From Perkinsus olseni (lineage: Eukaryota > Perkinsozoa > Perkinsida > Perkinsidae): a stretch of 31,215 nt of DNA. Positions 9,555 through 19,141 of the stretch are shown here, one piece after another (the stretch's first letter is position 1; the number at the start of each line of letters is the position of its first letter). The DNA lies in assembly GCA_013115135.1 (NCBI GenBank), contig JABANP010000579.1:1-31215 (forward strand), given 5' to 3'. The notes under the pieces are model-generated. The model saw only the letters and a list, made by a program, of their open reading frames with translations, made no database searches and was not told the origin of the DNA. A program made the translations under genes and the position numbers.

Positions 9555-10171
9555 ACCGTAGAACCCGTCTCTCTCGATAAGGAGGCTAAACAGTAAACCT
9601 TAGGAGTGCCAGATGAGGAGGCTCTCTCTGCGCACCTAAGCAAAGGCCAGTTGAACTAGCACGACTGTTGGCCGAGTTAGTAGAGCGTCATGTCGCTTTT
9701 CGAAAGCCCGTGGCAGTCCGCAGTTTCCGAAGCTCGCGGACCTCGTGCGATGATCGTACGCGATTTCACAACGATCGCTATCCCTGTCGATAAACTCCAT
9801 GCATCATCGAGGGTGATACATCGAACTCTGTCAGAGTTATGCTGAGGACCAGAGGTATTACTCGCGAAATCCATTTCACAAGTACACGGAGAAGTCACTA
9901 AGCTAGATGAAGTCGCACTATTGCAGACTGGAGAAGCTTTCCGGCCGCCCCGCAAAATGCCCCCACTCAACCAAATTCGCCACAGTTTCCAATTGAACTG
10001 CACTCTACAGTTTAGGTTTACCTATGGGGCCCTTCAATGGGGTACCATAACAGACCGACCGAATGAGGTACGGCATAAAAAGTTTCGAGTCGCCGCAATC
10101 CTCGTTCGCGCGTTGAGCTTTCGGGAGGAAAGGGGAAAAAGATAGTGATGCTCATTCGAGCTAAAACCCAA

Positions 10172-10714
10172 CTAGTTGTAACAGGGGCATGAAAAAGATG
10201 AGCCGCTGCAGTATCCGTAGGTCGCTCCGGCCGGGCCCGGATAGCATTTGCTGGCTTTATCGATGAAGGTCTGGCAATACTTATCGGCACCGGAATTGGT
10301 GCAGCGGGCAGGCTTGGGGGTGGTCGTCGGGAGAGCCTTCTCGCAGCGGCACTCGGAGTCGACCTCCCAGTCTATGAACTTACATTTGCGAACTTCCTTA
10401 GGGGACATCTCGTAGAATTCGCATTTGGAGGTAACACCGTATGCGTCCTTGCAGTAGTCGTCGCCGTATTCACAATCCTTGTGCGGATGAGGATCCTCGC
10501 ACAGGCATGGGGTCTCCGTTTTCCAGTCGTCGATGAAGTTGCAGTACCTCACCTCTGTCGGGGACTGCTCACGAATCTTGCAAGAGTAGACATTACCAAA
10601 CCTTCCCTTGCAGAAACTATCTCCGACGTCACAGTCGCCGCCGTGTACCGGAGACCCTAGTTGAGTTACGCACAGGACAACGACGAGGTAGAAGCTGTTC
10701 AATGATACGGCCAT
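10172..10714 (-). CDS. Secreted cysteine-rich protein, three modules
   Basis: 180 residues, ATG at 10714. Residues 1-25 form a signal peptide (hydrophobic FYLVVVLCV core, likely cleavage near VHG-G). The mature part is three modules of six cysteines: C28, C35, C45, C58, C70, C72; C81, C88, C98, C111, C122, C124; C138, C147, C157, C169, C176, C178. Modules 1 and 2 share the pattern C-x6-C-x9-C-x12-C-x10-11-C-x-C and the words SP-EVR and FID. Module 3 is diverged and follows a short TTTPKP linker. The regular spacing implies three disulfides per module. There is no membrane anchor, so it is probably exported. I do not recognise the module as a named family; such proteins can be adhesive, inhibitory or structural, and no function is assigned. 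Confidence 0.85.
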   Translation of the reverse strand: MAVSLNSFYLVVVLCVTQLGSPVHGGDCDVGDSFCKGRFGNVYSCKIREQSPTEVRYCNFIDDWKTETPCLCEDPHPHKDCEYGDDYCKDAYGVTSKCEFYEMSPKEVRKCKFIDWEVDSECRCEKALPTTTPKPARCTNSGADKYCQTFIDKASKCYPGPAGATYGYCSGSSFSCPCYN

Positions 10715-11879
10715 CGAGATGAAGATACTTACAAACTGTCAGACTTGAACCCGAATATATGAGTTACGCTAGAATATAATGTGGCCCGCCGAGTCGCGAC
10801 TTGCCATGACTGAGCAAATCGGCAAGAGTCTAACTAAGCCGGGACCGGCGCTGAACTATATACTCACACACACACTCGTCACGAGCCCAGAACTGAGTTC
10901 CTATCGAGTCTCGATAGGATGCAAAGTAAGCGATATGAGGAGATGTGCATGGACTGTAGCTGCGCTGCACCTGCTGCAGTGCAGGTCTTTCCGCACGCGA
11001 ATCCTCAGCGTGGGCTGTCCTCACTCTCATATCGAATTGAGGAAGAAGGCCTGCGAGGAGCAACGCCATGTTGCGGCAACATTGTTGCCCCTAAGCAACG
11101 CCACGAGGTGTTTGGGTGCAGAACTCGTGGATACTCTCGTCACTTCGAGACCGGCATTCCCTCCCAAACAGTTTCCACTCGACCTCGTTGAGCGACGACT
11201 GCGCGTGACGTGACGTGGCCGAAGCCGTGTCACGGGGGGGCGTGATGCTTTGCGTGATTATAGGGCACAAGAAGAGTCGGAGAGGGTCATCAACTGAGTT
11301 CGTTATTCGGGTGATCCTCCTAGTTTTGAGCGTTTTGTGCGAGCGACCTTTTCCGTGCACGTGATTATGGATTTCACTCCGTAAGGTTCGGACTGCGACA
11401 GATGGAGCGTTCGGCGAGCATGTCTCATGTTGCAATTCGTTGCTGAAACTTGGAAACTTGCAATACTTTCATTGCTAGTAACACGCATGAACATATGAAG
11501 AATAGGCGGAAGAAGTCTCAATGTTGGCTCAATATGTTTCAGACGTCTTTGGAACTATAACTGTGAAGAACTACTGAGACCTATGACTATGTACGATGGC
11601 TTGCGTTAACTATAAGGGTCACATCAAGCACTCATTGCTCAACACTCATGCCCGTGCCTACCGTTTCAGTCCAAAACTCGCCACAGCGCAACTCTAAAAG
11701 AATACCTCAGTCGAGTCGACTCAATCGAACAAAAATTGGTACGGAATAGTTAAAAAAGGATCATTTACACATTTTACGGAGTCGACATGTGATAAAGAGC
11801 GAGGAGCAGCGAGAAACTTTGAAATTAAAGACAATCTTCTCGGGCGTTTTATGAACGTACGTGCGCTAGTGTAGCACTT
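10715..11879. other. Intergenic stretch with inverted repeat copy
   Basis: Apart from the dispersed-repeat copy inside it, I see nothing I can support. Open frames over 10,779-11,435 on both strands come from the repeat. This region ends at the gypsy element's target site (ACTT, 11,876-11,879). Confidence 0.5.
10975..11215 (-). repeat. Dispersed repeat, copy 2 (inverted)
   Basis: Reverse-complement copy of 418-656. Compared with copy 1 it carries about 14 extra bases around 11,070-11,085 that create the palindrome GGCAACA, T, TGTTGCC (11,075-11,089). The GCGTGACGT end is present at 11,203-11,211; the opposite end has diverged. Confidence 0.6.
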
Positions 11880-12280
11880 TGTGGCAGGAGGATCTGCCCG
11901 CTCCTGTTGGCCAGTGTTCTAGCTGCGAGATATCGATTGTTCGCTATATGTAAATCGACTCCGTTCGGCCTTACTTGCTGCTTTAACTTTTTGACTGTGC
12001 GGCCCGCGCGTGCAAGGTAGACAGATAGACAGTATTTGGCGGGCGCGAGAGTGTTAAGAGCAGCTTGTATGTGTATGCGTCAAAGGATCGATTACATTTA
12101 GAGTCTTTCGTGGATTCTTTTGTGGATTACAGTTGGCCCGTCTGCCAACTCGTCAGCAGCAGTTCAACTATTATCTGATATCTGTATTGCCTTTGGGATT
12201 GTGTTACCAGAGTCACTGGCATCGACTACCTATAGTATCAATCGACGACTCGATCACGACGTTGAAGATATCCGTCCACA
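11880..12280 (+). repeat. 5' LTR of gypsy element
   Basis: 401 bp, starting TGTGG and ending CCACA (5-bp perfect inverted ends). It differs from the 3' LTR only at 12,059 (A versus C) and 12,094 (A versus G). It should hold the promoter and the start of the RNA; I cannot place a TATA box or the R region with confidence. Confidence 0.97.
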
Positions 12281-12285
12281 TCTTC

Positions 12286-12298
12286 TGGTAGCAGCTCC
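12286..12298 (+). promoter_or_regulatory. Primer binding site
   Basis: TGGTAGCAGCTCC, five bases after the LTR. The first nine bases, TGGTAGCAG, match the usual initiator-methionine tRNA type of PBS; the later bases do not match the vertebrate version, as expected for a different host. The host tRNA sequence would decide. Confidence 0.7.
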
Positions 12299-12323
12299 TT
12301 GTTAATATATTGGTACTGGTACG

Positions 12324-13460
12324 ATGGTTAATGGTTCTGGTTCTGGTGGAGGTGCCTCTGGCAGCCTCAATCGTGAAGAAGGTTTCGTTGACCCGGCCGC
12401 CGAGGGTGAGAAGGCGGCCCGAGAGTGTGCTGACAAGGGTGGCAACGACGAGTTATGTGCATGGGCTCGCAACATCGCTGAGGAGGCGGCCCGCCGTCAT
12501 AATGAGACTATTAAGGCTACGTGGCGAGCCGTCGAGGCCCACAAGGACTCTGCTTCGTCTGAGACACCGGCCTCTTCTGCGCACGCGTACGCCGGCCCGT
12601 CGACGGTGATGCAAGTTGCGGCCCCGATGCCTGAGATGTATGATGGAACTGGGGATTTACGGTTGTGGTTCCGACGTTATGAGAATTGTGGCCAGGCTGT
12701 GGGATGGCAAGAGGATGCAATGGCAGCTCATCTTGGTGGTTACCTGTCCGGCCAGTTCTTCGAATGTTGGGAGAAGAACGCTAAGAGTTGCCCGTATCAG
12801 GAAGGGAAGGCTTTGTTGCTCGATCTCTTTGACCGGAGTGTGGCTGATCTATCGTTAGAGCGGTTCAACGCGGCCAAATGGGACCGCAAGTCTAAGATCG
12901 GCCTGTTCGTGACGAAGCTTTTTACGGCCATTGATGAGTACAACGCCACGCTGCCTGAGGCCGACCGGTTGCCTGACAAGACAAGAGGGCGTATGGTATT
13001 GGACCGCCTCATTGCCAACGTTTCTGGGGGAGCGAAGACGGCCTTGAGGAACAAGAAGCCCTCTACGGTAGCAGAGATGTGCCGCATTGTCGAGGACCAC
13101 ACCTCCTTCGAAGAGCCCCCAGAGAAGAATAGGCAGCCTCGTCCGGCCGCGGTGGCTGCTGAGGCGATCCTTCCGGATACCATAAGGGCGTTCACTGAGA
13201 CTATGCAGGCGGTTATTCAAGAGGTTAAGGGGTTGAAGTCTGCCCCTCCGGGAGATGGTCAAGGCAAGGGGAAGGGTGCGAGAAGGTTCCCCCCGGTGAA
13301 GAAGTGTCCTATCTGTCAAGGCGGTCACTACGTCTTCCACTGCCCGGAGAAGAAGTTCGACAAAGGATGTTTCGTCTGCGGCCAAGCTGAGCACCTGGCC
13401 CGTAACTGCCCGAAGCTGAAGGATAAGGCCCCGGCGGGAAACGGGGAGGGCGGCCGCTAA
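12324..13460 (+). CDS. gag: Gag polyprotein of gypsy element
   Basis: 378 residues, beginning 43 nt after the LTR at the first ATG that opens a long frame. A Gly/Ser-rich N-terminus is followed by a helical capsid-type region (about 90-270, with the gag-like MYDGTGDLRLWFRRYE) and a Lys/Gly-rich stretch. Two C-terminal zinc knuckles follow: C328-x2-C331-x3-H335-x4-C340, one residue shorter than canonical, and C349-x2-C352-x4-H357-x4-C362, canonical. Gag packages the element RNA into virus-like particles. Its stop (13,458-13,460) lies in the loop of the frameshift hairpin, so most ribosomes should end here and a minority should enter pol. Confidence 0.92.
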   Translation: MVNGSGSGGGASGSLNREEGFVDPAAEGEKAARECADKGGNDELCAWARNIAEEAARRHNETIKATWRAVEAHKDSASSETPASSAHAYAGPSTVMQVAAPMPEMYDGTGDLRLWFRRYENCGQAVGWQEDAMAAHLGGYLSGQFFECWEKNAKSCPYQEGKALLLDLFDRSVADLSLERFNAAKWDRKSKIGLFVTKLFTAIDEYNATLPEADRLPDKTRGRMVLDRLIANVSGGAKTALRNKKPSTVAEMCRIVEDHTSFEEPPEKNRQPRPAAVAAEAILPDTIRAFTETMQAVIQEVKGLKSAPPGDGQGKGKGARRFPPVKKCPICQGGHYVFHCPEKKFDKGCFVCGQAEHLARNCPKLKDKAPAGNGEGGR

Positions 13461-13476
13461 GCAGCCCGCGGTCGCC
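13436..13476 (+). promoter_or_regulatory. Programmed -1 ribosomal frameshift signal
   Basis: A slippery heptamer G-GGA-AAC at 13,436-13,442, in the gag frame as X-XXY-YYZ. A 6-nt spacer (GGGGAG) follows, then a 9-bp GC-rich stem, GGCGGCCGC (13,449-13,457) with GCGGTCGCC (13,468-13,476), with one G-U pair and a 10-nt loop holding the gag stop. The shift moves ribosomes from the gag frame into the pol frame, which is open from 13,427. The heptamer, spacer and stem all match the established -1 signal layout; GGGAAAC is a known slippery sequence in retroviruses. Confidence 0.88.
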
Positions 13477-16400
13477 TAGGGAAGATACGGTTCTCTATCC
13501 TATCGGTGGGGATAGAGGACTCTTCCTGCTCACCGATTTTATTTCTCCCCATGGTCAGTGGCGAGGTTTATTTCGTGCCTTGGTAGACACTGGCTGCTGT
13601 GCTACCTTGGTATCTCAGTCTCAGCTGCCTGAAGGTCTCACTGTGCAGCCCGTGGATGGATGCCAACTACTGACTGTGGATAAGTCTGAATTTGCCATTG
13701 TTGGCACCGTTAATCTTGACTTCTTCGTGTATGAGTCTGCGGAGGCGGCGACGGCCTCTTATCTGGCCCGTCGTCAGGGTGTCTCCAAAGGACTTCGTTG
13801 TACCATGTCTGTGTACGTTTGCGATTCGTTGGCCTTCCCGATTATTCTAGGCCATGATTTCTTAAGACATTTCGGGTTCAACGTGCTCTATGAGCAGAAC
13901 CCGATCGAGTTGAGGAGTAGTACGGCCCGAAGTGCGGGACCGGCTGCTCCATATGCGTTCGACTTGGGCTCAGCTAATGCGCTGAGATGGGAGATGGATA
14001 CAGTGCGAGTGGGGGATGGTTTAACTTTGCCGTATGGCGAGACCCAGACGACGTCCCTGCAGGGGAGGAGTCCGACGGGGAAGGTGTCTCGTGGCCCGAG
14101 CATTGCCTCCGGCCCGGGTAGCCTGATGCCGAAGCAAAGGGCGGCCGCTTCTACTCAAACTGAGGAGTGTCGGCAATTAATTAATAGGGGCCAGGGGCCC
14201 CAGGGGACGACTAGTGAGGGACGGCTTGATAGTTCGGCAGCCTGGGAGACTGCCAGCGTTGAGAAATGTGATGTGGCTTGTCAAACTGAAGTAGACGGCG
14301 ATTCGGCTTGCGCACCTCATGAGGAGGGGCAGCCAGATTTTGGGATCGCCAGATATATAGAAGGGCGGCCCACTCGGGATGAGTGGGATAAGTTGCTTGA
14401 CGATTTCCAGATGGTTCTGAATGATCCCGTCCGTTCCGTCTATGCCATGGCAGCCCAGCCACACGTGCAGCCCCTCACCGACGAAGAGTTGGCCCGGCAA
14501 GGGCTGAAGGTCCCTGGTAAGGGACAGATCCGGTCGTTTGCGCCGACTCAATTGCCGAAGGGCGTTGTCCTGACCGCGCCAGAGAAGTGGCCTCCCCCGG
14601 GGTGTGACATGAACGAGCTAGACGATGACGACATCGCGGGTGCGCTTCGTTTCGCCATCCCCGATTTCCGCGCCGAGGAGAAGCAGTTGCCTGATATCGA
14701 CAAGGGAAGGCCGGAGCTACGGCCTTTCCGATCGCTTTGCGAAAAGTTCGGTCAGCTATTTTCTCTTCGGCCTGGGCAATGTGATAAGGTGCAACATCGC
14801 GTGAACACCCACGACGACACCCCGGTGGTGGAACGAGTCCGTCCCGTGCCCCATAAATGGCGGGAGGACATTGAGGCCCAGCTCCGTGAGATGGAGGAGC
14901 TTGGTGTCATAAGGAGGTCCACTTCGGCCTGGCGGTTCCCGTGCGTATACGTTCCCAAAAAGAACGGAAAGGTGCGCATGTGTGTCGACTACCGTAAGTT
15001 GAACCAGGCCTGTCACACTGAGGCCTATCCTGTCCCGCGGCCCGACGACGTTCAGGAACATCTCAGTCACGCCAAGGTGTTCTCGACTCTGGATCTGAGG
15101 AGTGGTTACTGGCAACTGCCGGTACGGCCTGAGGACCAGCACAAGACGGCCTTCTGTCCAGGCCCAGGGTTCCCGTTGTACGAGTGGTGCCGTATGCCGT
15201 TCGGTTTGGCTTCGGCCCCGGCCACCTTTCAGAGGTTGATGGACATGGTGTTGGGGCACCTCCCCTACGTACGGGTCTACCTCGACGACGTCCTGGTGTT
15301 CAGCCGTAGTCACGAGGAGCACCTTCGGCATTTGGAAGAGGTGTTCCGCCTGTTGGAGGAGGCCAACTTGACCATCGCGGGTGACAAGTGCGAGATTGCT
15401 CGGTCGGAGGTGGGTTACCTCGGACACGTGTTCAACGAGAAGGGTATGACCCCGGATGCTGCCAAGGTTGAAGCGGTGCTCCGATGGCCTGTTCCCACTA
15501 CTGCTAGCGAGCTTAGGTCATTCATCGGCCTGGCTGGTTACTATCGGCATTTTGTCAGTCACTTCTCCTCGGTTGTGCGGCCCTTGTATGCCTTGGAGTC
15601 CGCCTGTAAAAAGGAGAAGAACAACAGCCTCGTGGATAAGTGGGGAGAGGAGCACGACGCGGCCTTCTTATACCTCAAGTCTAGCCTCGCGGCCTTACCG
15701 GCCTTAGCCTACCCGGACTTCGAGCAGCCCTTCCAACTGGTCACGGACGCCTCGGACTACGCCATAGGTGCGGTGTTGGAGCAACAAGGGAGGCCTCTGG
15801 CTTTCTACAGCCAGGCCCTCTCCGGAGCTCAGCTGAGGTGGCCTGTCTACGAGAAGGAGGCTTACGCCATCTTCAAAGCGTTGGATCGCTTCCGCACGTT
15901 CTTTTTAGGTTGCCCGCTAGATCTAGTTGTTTTGTCTGATCACCGCCCCTTGCAATGGATCACGACCTCCAATTCGGCCAAGGTACAGCGTTGGTTGCTG
16001 GCTATGCGCCAGTATTCCTTCACTGTGCGATACGTGGAAGGAAAGGTGAACAAGGCTGCCGACGCGCTCTCGAGGTTAAGGACGGCCCTGACGGATGAGT
16101 TCCTAGAGCAGTTGCCACCAGCCCCGGCTGCGGCCGCTGTTTCTGGGGACGATGACGATGTGCCATGGCCCTTCCCTCGACTGCCAGCGAGCTGCCGGCC
16201 GGCCTGCGTGTTGTCCACTGCGGAGCATTGGTCGAGGGAGGATATCGTGCGGCAGCAGAATGATGACCCCATCATCGCGGAGGTGAGGGAGCGACGCCAA
16301 GATCCCCAACCACTGGCCAGGACAGAGTTCAAGATTCCCCCGTTGCGGCCTTATAAGAAGCTGTGGAACGTTCTGGACGTTGCCGATAACGTGTTGGTCC

Positions 16401-18382
16401 GCCTGGCTCACTTCCTGCCTGAGGATGAAGCGAGATGGGTGCCGGTCGTAGCGTCATCTGTTCGGCAAGAAGTCATGCAGCACTTCCATGAGCACGACGG
16501 CCACTTCGGACGGGATCGGAATTTGGAGAAGTTGCGGCGGTTGTGTTACTGGCCTACGATGGCAGAGGACGTTGCCGAGCACGTGGCGGCTTGTCAGCAG
16601 TGCCAGATTGCTAAGGGTCATCGGCCTCCTGTCGGCCCGGCGATGCCCTTGCCGATTGGCACGCCATGGAGAACAGTGGCTGTCGACTTCCTCACGGTGG
16701 CCCCGGCGCCCGATGGCATCTCCAAACTGCTGGTGGTGGTGGACCACTTCACGAAGTGGGCCGATGCTTTCCCGGTACGGGGAGAGTCGGCCGAGGAGGC
16801 AGCCCGATGTCTGCTGCACTTGTTCTCCATTTTTGGTCCGCCCCAGCGTCTGCTCTCGGATCAGGGTCCGGCCTTTGAAAGTCAGTTATTTTTAGAAGTA
16901 CTACAATTGTTAGGTGTAACGAAAGCGAGAACCAGTGTGTATCATCCATGCGCCAATGGGGCCGTGGAGAGGTTCAACGCTACCATTTTAGGCCTGTTAA
17001 GAACTCATGTGTCTTCGGGGAACTGGAAGCAGTGGTTACGGCCTTTGTTGTGGTCGTACAATACCTCGGTGCACAGCAGCACGGGGTACAGCCCGTTCTA
17101 CTTGATGTTCAATCGGGAATCGCGGTGCTCCTTCCTGCCTTCTTTTGATCAGTACACAGAGTTTTTATTCGACCCCACAGGTTACGCCGAACATGCATCC
17201 TTCGTCAAGGCCAGGCTGGCGGATATAGTCGACCAATGGGTCGTCAGCCGATCGTCAGCCCATCGGCAGCAAGCGGAAGCTGGCCATCAACAACGCCGAG
17301 TATTCTACATCGGCCAGCGAGTACTTCTAAGGATTTTCCGAACAGCGACCCCCGGCCACAAACTCCTGCCTCGTTGGCAGCCGAACTGGTATGTGCTGAA
17401 GTTCGTCCCGGGCACCAATGAGAAGACTGTGGTGTTACGCCGTTGGCCAGACATGGTGGAGAAAGTCATTTCCGTCGACCACGTGATCAACGACTCACTA
17501 CAGCCCGAGTGCGTCCCGGCCGAGCTCGGTATTGCCCGTCAACGACCAACCCCTGAGCGAGAGGCCCCGAACATCCCCGAATTTCCGTTTGGGGACGACC
17601 GGGAGAGGACGTTGCCGCCACCGTCTTCGGCGCCTGAGATACCGCCAGCACCCGGGCAGGAAGCCCCGGTGGCTGACGTTAACTGTGGCTATGGGTTCGC
17701 TCCCGAGGCTTTTGATGAGTACGACGCCGCCCCGTTAGTCGAACAACATGATACTGGGGAGGAGGTCCCGAGGCCCCCTTCTCTAATTGAAGAGGCTGAC
17801 CTGCCAGAGGTGCAGCCTGAGGCTTTGAGGTCTCCGGCCTTGGAGCCTCCGCTGGAGGTGCCTCTCCAGCCGCTTGCTCAAGAGGGTGAGAATGTTGCTG
17901 AAAATTCCGTTCTTTGTGCTCAGGTTCAAGGGAGTGATGACGAACACTCCGTGACAAGTGTTTTGGGAAGTCCGCGTGGATCGACTTACACCGCCCTGGA
18001 CGACATTTCAGTAGTTACCGCGCCTGAGTACGACGACGCTCACCCCCCGAGCTCGCCAAGCCTCCACTTAGACAGCCCCGAGCGGCCCGTGGAGGATCAT
18101 GATTCGCCGCAGAGTCAGCCTGTGCATTCCCCTGCACCCCCTGCACAAGCCCCTGCGGCCGTGCCTCAAGACGAAGGCAACCCCCCGGTCGGATCGGTTC
18201 CGGCCACGACGGTGGTCACCAACGATGCCAACGCTCAACAGAGTGGCCAGGTTGGCCCGGTTGGTTCTCGACGTTCAGCACGAACCAGGCATCAGACCAC
18301 CTTCTTCAGTCCTGACCATTACGGCCAGGGCGGCTCCTATTCTTCCTCTGCTACTCAGATGCCTCCTCGTGGCTCTGAGTAG
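13436..18382 (+). CDS. pol: Pol polyprotein: protease, RT, RNase H, integrase
   Basis: The open frame runs from 13,427 and has no ATG before the protease, so it must be reached by the -1 shift. Residues are counted from the codon at 13,580. Protease: LVDTG with D3-T4-G5. Reverse transcriptase: CVDYRKLNQ at 468-476, a FSTLDLRSGYWQ motif, and the catalytic YLDD at 567-570. RNase H: TDAS at 722-725, then an EKEAYA segment and SDHRPL. Integrase: zinc-binding H970 or H972, H975, C1005, C1008, and the triad D1036, D1094, E1130 (35 residues between the last two). A GPY/F-like module (RVLLRIFR to RWQPNWYVLKF) lies near 1245-1280. About 285 residues of Pro/Glu/Ser-rich low-complexity sequence follow (1315-1600) with an RRSARTR cluster near the end. 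No chromodomain is evident. It copies element RNA to DNA and integrates it. Confidence 0.95.
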   Translation, partial: GKRGGRPLSSPRSPREDTVLYPIGGDRGLFLLTDFISPHGQWRGLFRALVDTGCCATLVSQSQLPEGLTVQPVDGCQLLTVDKSEFAIVGTVNLDFFVYESAEAATASYLARRQGVSKGLRCTMSVYVCDSLAFPIILGHDFLRHFGFNVLYEQNPIELRSSTARSAGPAAPYAFDLGSANALRWEMDTVRVGDGLTLPYGETQTTSLQGRSPTGKVSRGPSIASGPGSLMPKQRAAASTQTEECRQLINRGQGPQGTTSEGRLDSSAAWETASVEKCDVACQTEVDGDSACAPHEEGQPDFGIARYIEGRPTRDEWDKLLDDFQMVLNDPVRSVYAMAAQPHVQPLTDEELARQGLKVPGKGQIRSFAPTQLPKGVVLTAPEKWPPPGCDMNELDDDDIAGALRFAIPDFRAEEKQLPDIDKGRPELRPFRSLCEKFGQLFSLRPGQCDKVQHRVNTHDDTPVVERVRPVPHKWREDIEAQLREMEELGVIRRSTSAWRFPCVYVPKKNGKVRMCVDYRKLNQACHTEAYPVPRPDDVQEHLSHAKVFSTLDLRSGYWQLPVRPEDQHKTAFCPGPGFPLYEWCRMPFGLASAPATFQRLMDMVLGHLPYVRVYLDDVLVFSRSHEEHLRHLEEVFRLLEEANLTIAGDKCEIARSEVGYLGHVFNEKGMTPDAAKVEAVLRWPVPTTASELRSFIGLAGYYRHFVSHFSSVVRPLYALESACKKEKNNSLVDKWGEEHDAAFLYLKSSLAALPALAYPDFEQPFQLVTDASDYAIGAVLEQQGRPLAFYSQALSGAQLRWPVYEKEAYAIFKALDRFRTFFLGCPLDLVVLSDHRPLQWITTSNSAKVQRWLLAMRQYSFTVRYVEGKVNKAADALSRLRTALTDEFLEQLPPAPAAAAVSGDDDDVPWPFPRLPASCRPACVLSTAEHWSREDIVRQQNDDPIIAEVRERRQDPQPLARTEFKIPPLRPYKKLWNVLDVADNVLVRLAHFLPEDEARWVPVVASSVRQEVMQHFHEHDGHFGRDRNLEKLRRLCYWPTMAEDVAEHVAACQQCQIAKGHRPPVGPAMPLPIGTPWRTVAVDFLTVAPAPDGISKLLVVVDHFTKWADAFPVRGESAEEAARCLLHLFSIFGPPQRLLSDQGPAFESQLFLEVLQLLGVTKARTSVYHPCANGAVERFNATILGLLRTHVSSGNWKQWLRPLLWSYNTSVHSSTGYSPFYLMFNRESRCSFLPSFDQYTEFLFDPTGYAEHASFVKARLADIVDQWVVSRSSAHRQQAEAGHQQRRVFYIGQRVLLRIFRTATPGHKLLPRWQPNWYVLKFVPGTNEKTVVLRRWPDMVEKVISVDHVINDSLQPECVPAELGIARQRPTPEREAPNIPEFPFGDDRERTLPPPSSAPEIPPAPGQEAPVADVNCGYGFAPEAFDEYDAAPLVEQHDTGEEVPRPPSLIEEADLPEVQPEALRSPALEPPLEVPLQPLAQEGENVAENSVLCAQVQGSDDEHSVTSVLGSPRGSTYTALDDISVVTAPEYDDAHPPSSPSLHLDSPERPVEDHDSPQSQPVHSPAPPAQAPAAVPQDEGNPPVGSVPATTVVTNDANAQQSGQVGPVGSRRSARTRHQTTFFSPDHYGQGGSYSSSATQMPPRGSE

Positions 18383-19141
18383 GAGGAGGGGAGGAGAGAA
18401 TGTAGCGTAGTGTAGTGTAGAGCCGGCTGAGTTGACGTTGTGTAGTAGTTGTTGTTGTTTTTGGCGCGCGTGTGTTGGACTATGGGGCCCCCGTTTTGCT
18501 CTTGATTATTTCGATTCGTTGCTACCGCTGGGTTCTGGTCACGGATTATGTCGGCCTGATCAACCGAGGTGATTTGTTGGCTGCCAGTTGGTGGTGCCTG
18601 TGTTCAGCCGGAGCACTGTTCGGGGAACGTGAGACCCGGATGGTAGCGAAGGTTGAGTGTGTTGCGTCCTTCGTCGTTTGGGATGCTCGATTAAAGGCCA
18701 CGGTTTCGGCCTTCCGATGAGTGAGATGCTCGATTAAAGGCCACGGTTTCGGCCTTCCGACGAGTTCCTTCGGGAACAGACTTGTCCCGGGATTTGTGTC
18801 ACGGATTTTTGTGACGTCAGTTCAACTATGATTTCGACGCTAGTCGTGAACGATAACTCCGACGAGGTTTTGGTGGACCACGACAACGGCGAGGTTAGGT
18901 TTGGTTGAAGACGGTTGTCAAGGGAATCTTTCCCTTTGTGGTGGGCTCGGACAGTGCGGTTGTGCGGCCTAGCTTCGCGGCGCGTCACGCGCATGCGTGC
19001 GCGTTGCTCCTCGACCGTTTCCTCGGTGGTGTGCCGAGGGCGAAACGGCTCAGCAGCGTTTACGGCTGAGTTGGGAAGGATTGTTGTTATAGCGTTGTGC
19101 CCGGGTTGCAGTTTTTATCCGCCTGTTCGTCAGCCTGTTCC
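18383..19141 (+). other. Spacer between pol and extra ORF
   Basis: About 0.76 kb inside the element without a convincing coding frame, though short frames exist (18,472-18,720 and 18,915-19,211). Just after the pol stop it starts with short TGTAG repeats. It contains a 43-bp tandem duplication. It may serve as leader or promoter for the downstream ORF or carry a splice acceptor; I cannot tell which. Confidence 0.5.
18682..18767 (+). repeat. 43-bp tandem duplication with hairpin
   Basis: Two units (18,682-18,724 and 18,725-18,767), the first 38 or so bases nearly identical. Each contains AAGGCC, an 8-nt loop ACGGTTTC, and GGCCTT, giving a 6-bp stem (first unit 18,694-18,699 with 18,708-18,713). 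A duplicated hairpin upstream of the extra ORF is a candidate cis signal for packaging, RNA processing or translation. Confidence 0.8.

Larger units (their letters stand above)
8368..10171. other. Intergenic stretch with palindromes, no gene seen
   Basis: About 1.8 kb. The short region just upstream of 8367 resembles the upstream region of copies A and B and is probably 5' UTR or promoter of the secreted-protein gene. Further on are three odd-centred palindromes (9011-9027, 9057-9073, 9504-9554). Open frames of up to 108 codons show no recognisable features. Confidence 0.5.
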
